NCBI GenBank assembly: GCA_910577585.1
Contig: CAJTNN010000002.1
Coordinates: forward strand, 1 to 45,754
Source of the DNA: an uncultured Muribaculaceae bacterium
GTDB lineage: Bacteria > Bacteroidota > Bacteroidia > Bacteroidales > Muribaculaceae
Direction of reading: 5' to 3'
DNA length: 45,754 nt
In this document: in pieces, positions 43,343 through 45,754 of the stretch
Layout: the number at the start of each line of letters is the position of its first letter
Position numbering within the stretch: the stretch's first letter is position 1
Made by a program: the position numbers and the translations under genes
The notes under the pieces: model-generated
Database searches by the model: none
The model's input: the letters and a program-made list of their open reading frames with translations, nothing else
What the model was told of the DNA's origin: nothing

Positions 43343-44339
43343 CTACACGTTGCCACGCCTCCGCGGCCTGCAGCGCGCAGCAGTTTGGTTCGCGGCCGCC
43401 TCGATATTGCTGGCCACTTCGGGATGCAGCCAGAAGGATATCGGCCTCGAGGCCTCGACTCCACTGCCGCTGCATGTGATGCTGATGTGGGAGCTGGCGC
43501 CACATGCGGAGGTCGACGGGATGAGTCTCTATTTCCTGCCGCTCAGTGAGGATTTCAGATTCTGGCGGTTCGATATCGCGGGGATGGAGGGGGGAGAAAT
43601 CGAGATTCCCTCGGGGCGCTACCGGCTGATAACTCTCAACAACGACCTGCCGGGCATACGCGTTTCCCCCGGCGATGGCGGCGATGGATTCAGAATCATC
43701 GCCCGCCCCGCCGGAGATGACGCCGACGGCAAGAGGCTGATGCCCTCGGGCATGATATATGGTGATGTAGTCGATGCGGTCGAGGTCTCACCTTGCGGCG
43801 TAACTTACTCGCTGCCCGATGACGCCACCAAGGTCTGTCCGCACAGTTTGGTCAGATGCCACCCTGACTCACTCTCCACCATCTACACCGTGCTGATGCG
43901 CCCAGCCGATGACTCGCCGACACCCCGCAGCGTGCATGCTTCGCTCGACGGGGTGGCCACGAGTCTGGATCCTGTGGAGAAGGTGGCCTACGGTCCACCG
44001 GGTTGCCTCGACTTCACGCTCACACCTGACTCCGGAAGAGCTGCAGCCGATGGCGACCCACTCAGATTCACCGGCACTTCATCCGGTCTGGGCACTCCGG
44101 AGGGTGAGCCGCGCTTCACCCTCACCCTCTCAGCCTCGATGACCGACCGCAAGACTTATTCAAAATCTTTCGATGTCACCGCGCAGGTCATAAACAGTAA
44201 TACCCCGCACAATGTTATTATTATACTGGATGACATCTCTTTTCCGCCGCAGTCCACGGAGGATGAGGATGTGGGGCTTTCAGTGGGAGTCGACGGATGG
44301 CAGCAGATCGAAGTGTTCTACGACACATCCGAAATGTAA
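43329..44339 (+). CDS. DUF5119 lipoprotein of the fimbrial cluster
   Basis: A 336-residue lipoprotein. Signal peptide with lipobox ATSGC (Cys33), then the DUF5119 core PLPLHVMLMWELAPHAEVDG, MSLYFLPLSEDFRFWRF, and SGRYRLITLNNDLPGI. The C-terminal half has beta-strand motifs and ends NTPHNVIIILDDISFPPQST...GVDGWQQIEVFYDT, resembling a FimB/Mfa2-like donor region. The ATG at 43329 overlaps the DUF3575 gene by 14 bases; a GTG at 43302 is possible but lies ahead of a natural signal peptide start. It is likely translationally coupled to its neighbours and acts in anchoring or assembling the fimbriae; that role is inferred from context. Confidence 0.85.
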   Translation: MNLIDYTLPRLRGLQRAAVWFAAASILLATSGCSQKDIGLEASTPLPLHVMLMWELAPHAEVDGMSLYFLPLSEDFRFWRFDIAGMEGGEIEIPSGRYRLITLNNDLPGIRVSPGDGGDGFRIIARPAGDDADGKRLMPSGMIYGDVVDAVEVSPCGVTYSLPDDATKVCPHSLVRCHPDSLSTIYTVLMRPADDSPTPRSVHASLDGVATSLDPVEKVAYGPPGCLDFTLTPDSGRAAADGDPLRFTGTSSGLGTPEGEPRFTLTLSASMTDRKTYSKSFDVTAQVINSNTPHNVIIILDDISFPPQSTEDEDVGLSVGVDGWQQIEVFYDTSEM

Positions 44340-44379
44340 TGCCGACATGTAATTATGTAATCAAAAAACACAAGATATT

Positions 44380-45468
44380 ATGAAGACCACACATCTCATG
44401 CTTATGGCAGCCGTTGCCATAGGCGCCTCATCACTCACAGGGTGCTCTGACAAAACGTATGAACCGGATGATTCCACCCTCGATGCCGGCAACGCGATAC
44501 GCTTCGCCGTCAATACCGAGCTTACGCGCGCCGGAGATATCACCACCAATAATCTCTCGTCATTCTATGTCTACGCATTTACGGATGTGCAGGACACTCC
44601 TTCTCTGTTCATGGATAATGTGGAGGTGACTAAAAACTCCACCAATGTCTGGACCTATTCGCCCGTAGAGTACTGGCCCGCTGGTAAGACGGTGGATTTC
44701 TATGCCTACGCTCCGGCCGGATGGGTAGGGCTCGGAGCGATGAACGGCCCTGTGGCCTATGAGTCTTATCCCGGTACTCAGGATATCATTTATGCCGTAT
44801 GCGCCGACATGAAGGGGAATACGGGGATGGCTAATGCCCAGGTACTCCTGAATTTCCGCCACGCGCTGTCGAAGGTGACTCTTAAACTCAGCTCCACCAA
44901 CTCTGACCTCCAGGTGAAGGTGTCGAATGTGGCGTTGTCGCATATCCGGTCAAAGGGTAATTTCTACTTCCCTACCGTCACCACAAGTCCTGACTCGGGC
45001 GATGGCGTGGGCCACTGGGAGGACCAGAATACTCCGGTGCCCTACCTCTTCCATATGTCGCAGGCGGCCGACGATGTCATCACTCTGACCTCCACACCCT
45101 CCGACATGAGCAACTCTTCGATGGGGCTCGGTGGCTCGAAATACTTAGTGCCGCAGCCGCTCCCCTGGACCAGCGATGGCGGCGAGACCGATGCCTACAT
45201 CACCGTCATGTGCAGCATCTATGACTCGCACACCGGTGCCAAGCTCTGGCCGAATGCCAACACCCCGGAGGATAATATTGTGGAAGGGAGCACCTTCGGC
45301 GACGGTTTGCTGAAATTCCCGCTCGCCACATCCTCTTTCACCTCCTGGAAACCGGGCTACCATTACATCTACAATCTGGTCATCAACTCGAATGATGAGA
45401 TGGGAGCCATCGAATTCGGCACTCCTACCGTAGACTCATATGTGGATGTCTCCACAATCTATGAATAA
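44380..45468 (+). CDS. Fimbrillin family (Mfa1/FimA-like) lipoprotein
   Basis: A 362-residue fimbrial subunit. Signal peptide with lipobox LTGC (Cys22), and a proregion ending in FAVNTELTRAGDITT, where the TRA motif (Arg50) is the usual cleavage site that frees the donor strand. The mature part has the fimbrillin pattern NLSSFYVYAFTD, WTYSPVEYWPAGKTVDFYAY, NFRHALSKVTLKLSSTN and the C-terminal YHYIYNLVINSNDEMGAIEF. Such subunits are exported as lipoproteins and polymerise by strand exchange after trimming. It is the last of three co-oriented genes, 40 bases after the DUF5119 gene. Confidence 0.9.
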   Translation: MKTTHLMLMAAVAIGASSLTGCSDKTYEPDDSTLDAGNAIRFAVNTELTRAGDITTNNLSSFYVYAFTDVQDTPSLFMDNVEVTKNSTNVWTYSPVEYWPAGKTVDFYAYAPAGWVGLGAMNGPVAYESYPGTQDIIYAVCADMKGNTGMANAQVLLNFRHALSKVTLKLSSTNSDLQVKVSNVALSHIRSKGNFYFPTVTTSPDSGDGVGHWEDQNTPVPYLFHMSQAADDVITLTSTPSDMSNSSMGLGGSKYLVPQPLPWTSDGGETDAYITVMCSIYDSHTGAKLWPNANTPEDNIVEGSTFGDGLLKFPLATSSFTSWKPGYHYIYNLVINSNDEMGAIEFGTPTVDSYVDVSTIYE

Positions 45469-45471
45469 TCA

Positions 45472-45754
45472 TCACGGCTCCACCACCACCGGGCGCCCGG
45501 TGAGCAGTGTGAGCATCCGCCCCAGCGTGGCAGCCGCCTCTTGGCGGCTGCGGCGCACGGTGCCGTCGGCATAGAGGCGGCTGCGGGTGGCTGAGATCGC
45601 TTTCCGCTTCACGGCATTCTCCTCGGCAGTCGTGAGGGTGCCGCTTTTAAATAGCGACAGGCTGCGGCTATCCACCACCCGCCATGCTCCGCGACCGGTA
45701 TCCTCAAGTATCTCCACCTGTTCCGCCGGCAGCCGCAGTCGCAACGTATCGGCA
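45472..45754 (-). CDS. C-terminal part of a protein cut by the window edge, possibly DUF4230
   Basis: The final 94 residues of a protein whose start lies beyond the window. The visible part (RLRLPAEQVEILEDTGRGAW, RVVDSRSLSLFKSGTLTTAE, KRKAISATRSRLYADGTVRR, LGRMLTLLTGRPVVVEP) resembles the end of DUF4230 proteins: a short beta motif, a basic helix of Ala/Arg residues and a final hydrophobic strand. The match is by pattern only and the identification is uncertain. It converges on the fimbrillin gene with three bases between the stop codons. Confidence 0.45.
   Translation of the reverse strand, partial: ADTLRLRLPAEQVEILEDTGRGAWRVVDSRSLSLFKSGTLTTAEENAVKRKAISATRSRLYADGTVRRSRQEAAATLGRMLTLLTGRPVVVEP

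Overview
The window looks like a chromosomal segment of a gut Bacteroidota, most likely Bacteroidales and close to Muribaculaceae. The evidence is the Bacteroidota promoter form (TTTG, about 19-20 bases, TAnnTTTG) in front of many genes, the fimbrillin/DUF5119/DUF3575 surface genes, DUF5053 proteins, a Rho with a very long disordered insertion, a reverse rubrerythrin, meso-diaminopimelate dehydrogenase, and a secreted GH13 amylase with a C-terminal sorting-like tail. No tRNA, rRNA, CRISPR array, integrase or transposase gene was seen. The species call is an inference from gene content.

Layout. 1-4 kb: yicC, a flavin reductase and a phosphohexomutase. 4-6.8 kb: an AT-rich accessory patch with three DUF5053 genes bracketed by two copies of a small membrane-protein gene, one of which is split by a frameshift at an A7 run, plus a 550-base imperfect inverted repeat. 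7.2-12 kb: PBP1A and a biotin-dependent carboxyltransferase. 12.1-13.8 kb: an AT-rich two-gene module (AAA ATPase + DUF4276), a candidate defence system. 14-15.2 kb: a dicarboxylate/amino-acid symporter. 15.5-18.6 kb: the secreted amylase. 19-22.3 kb: ribosomal protein L31 type B, an AspT-type transporter and ddh. 22.8-27.5 kb: a TetR regulator, ettA-def-ruvX, a palindromic element and reverse rubrerythrin.

27.6-39.3 kb is a tripartite efflux and signalling block: adaptor, ABC ATPase, two MacB-like permeases (the second broken at a G9 tract), a TolC-like channel and a sigma-54-dependent response regulator, then a short-chain dehydrogenase, the likely cognate HEVNN histidine kinase and tilS, the last three joined by 4-base overlaps. 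A near-consensus sigma-54 promoter with upstream repeats precedes the adaptor gene. The regulator thus probably controls the efflux operon that precedes it.

39.5-42.4 kb: rho, with a strong promoter about 600 bases ahead of the gene and a roughly 310-residue disordered insertion. 42.7-45.5 kb: a fimbria-like surface cluster (DUF3575, DUF5119 lipoprotein, fimbrillin), convergent with a protein cut by the window edge.

The observations I consider most worth following are the two homopolymer frameshifts (A7 at 6596-6602, G9 at 31425-31433), the sigma-54 circuit of the efflux block, the ATPase/DUF4276 module and the DUF5053 cluster. All domain calls were made by eye from the translated sequence; no database search was run.
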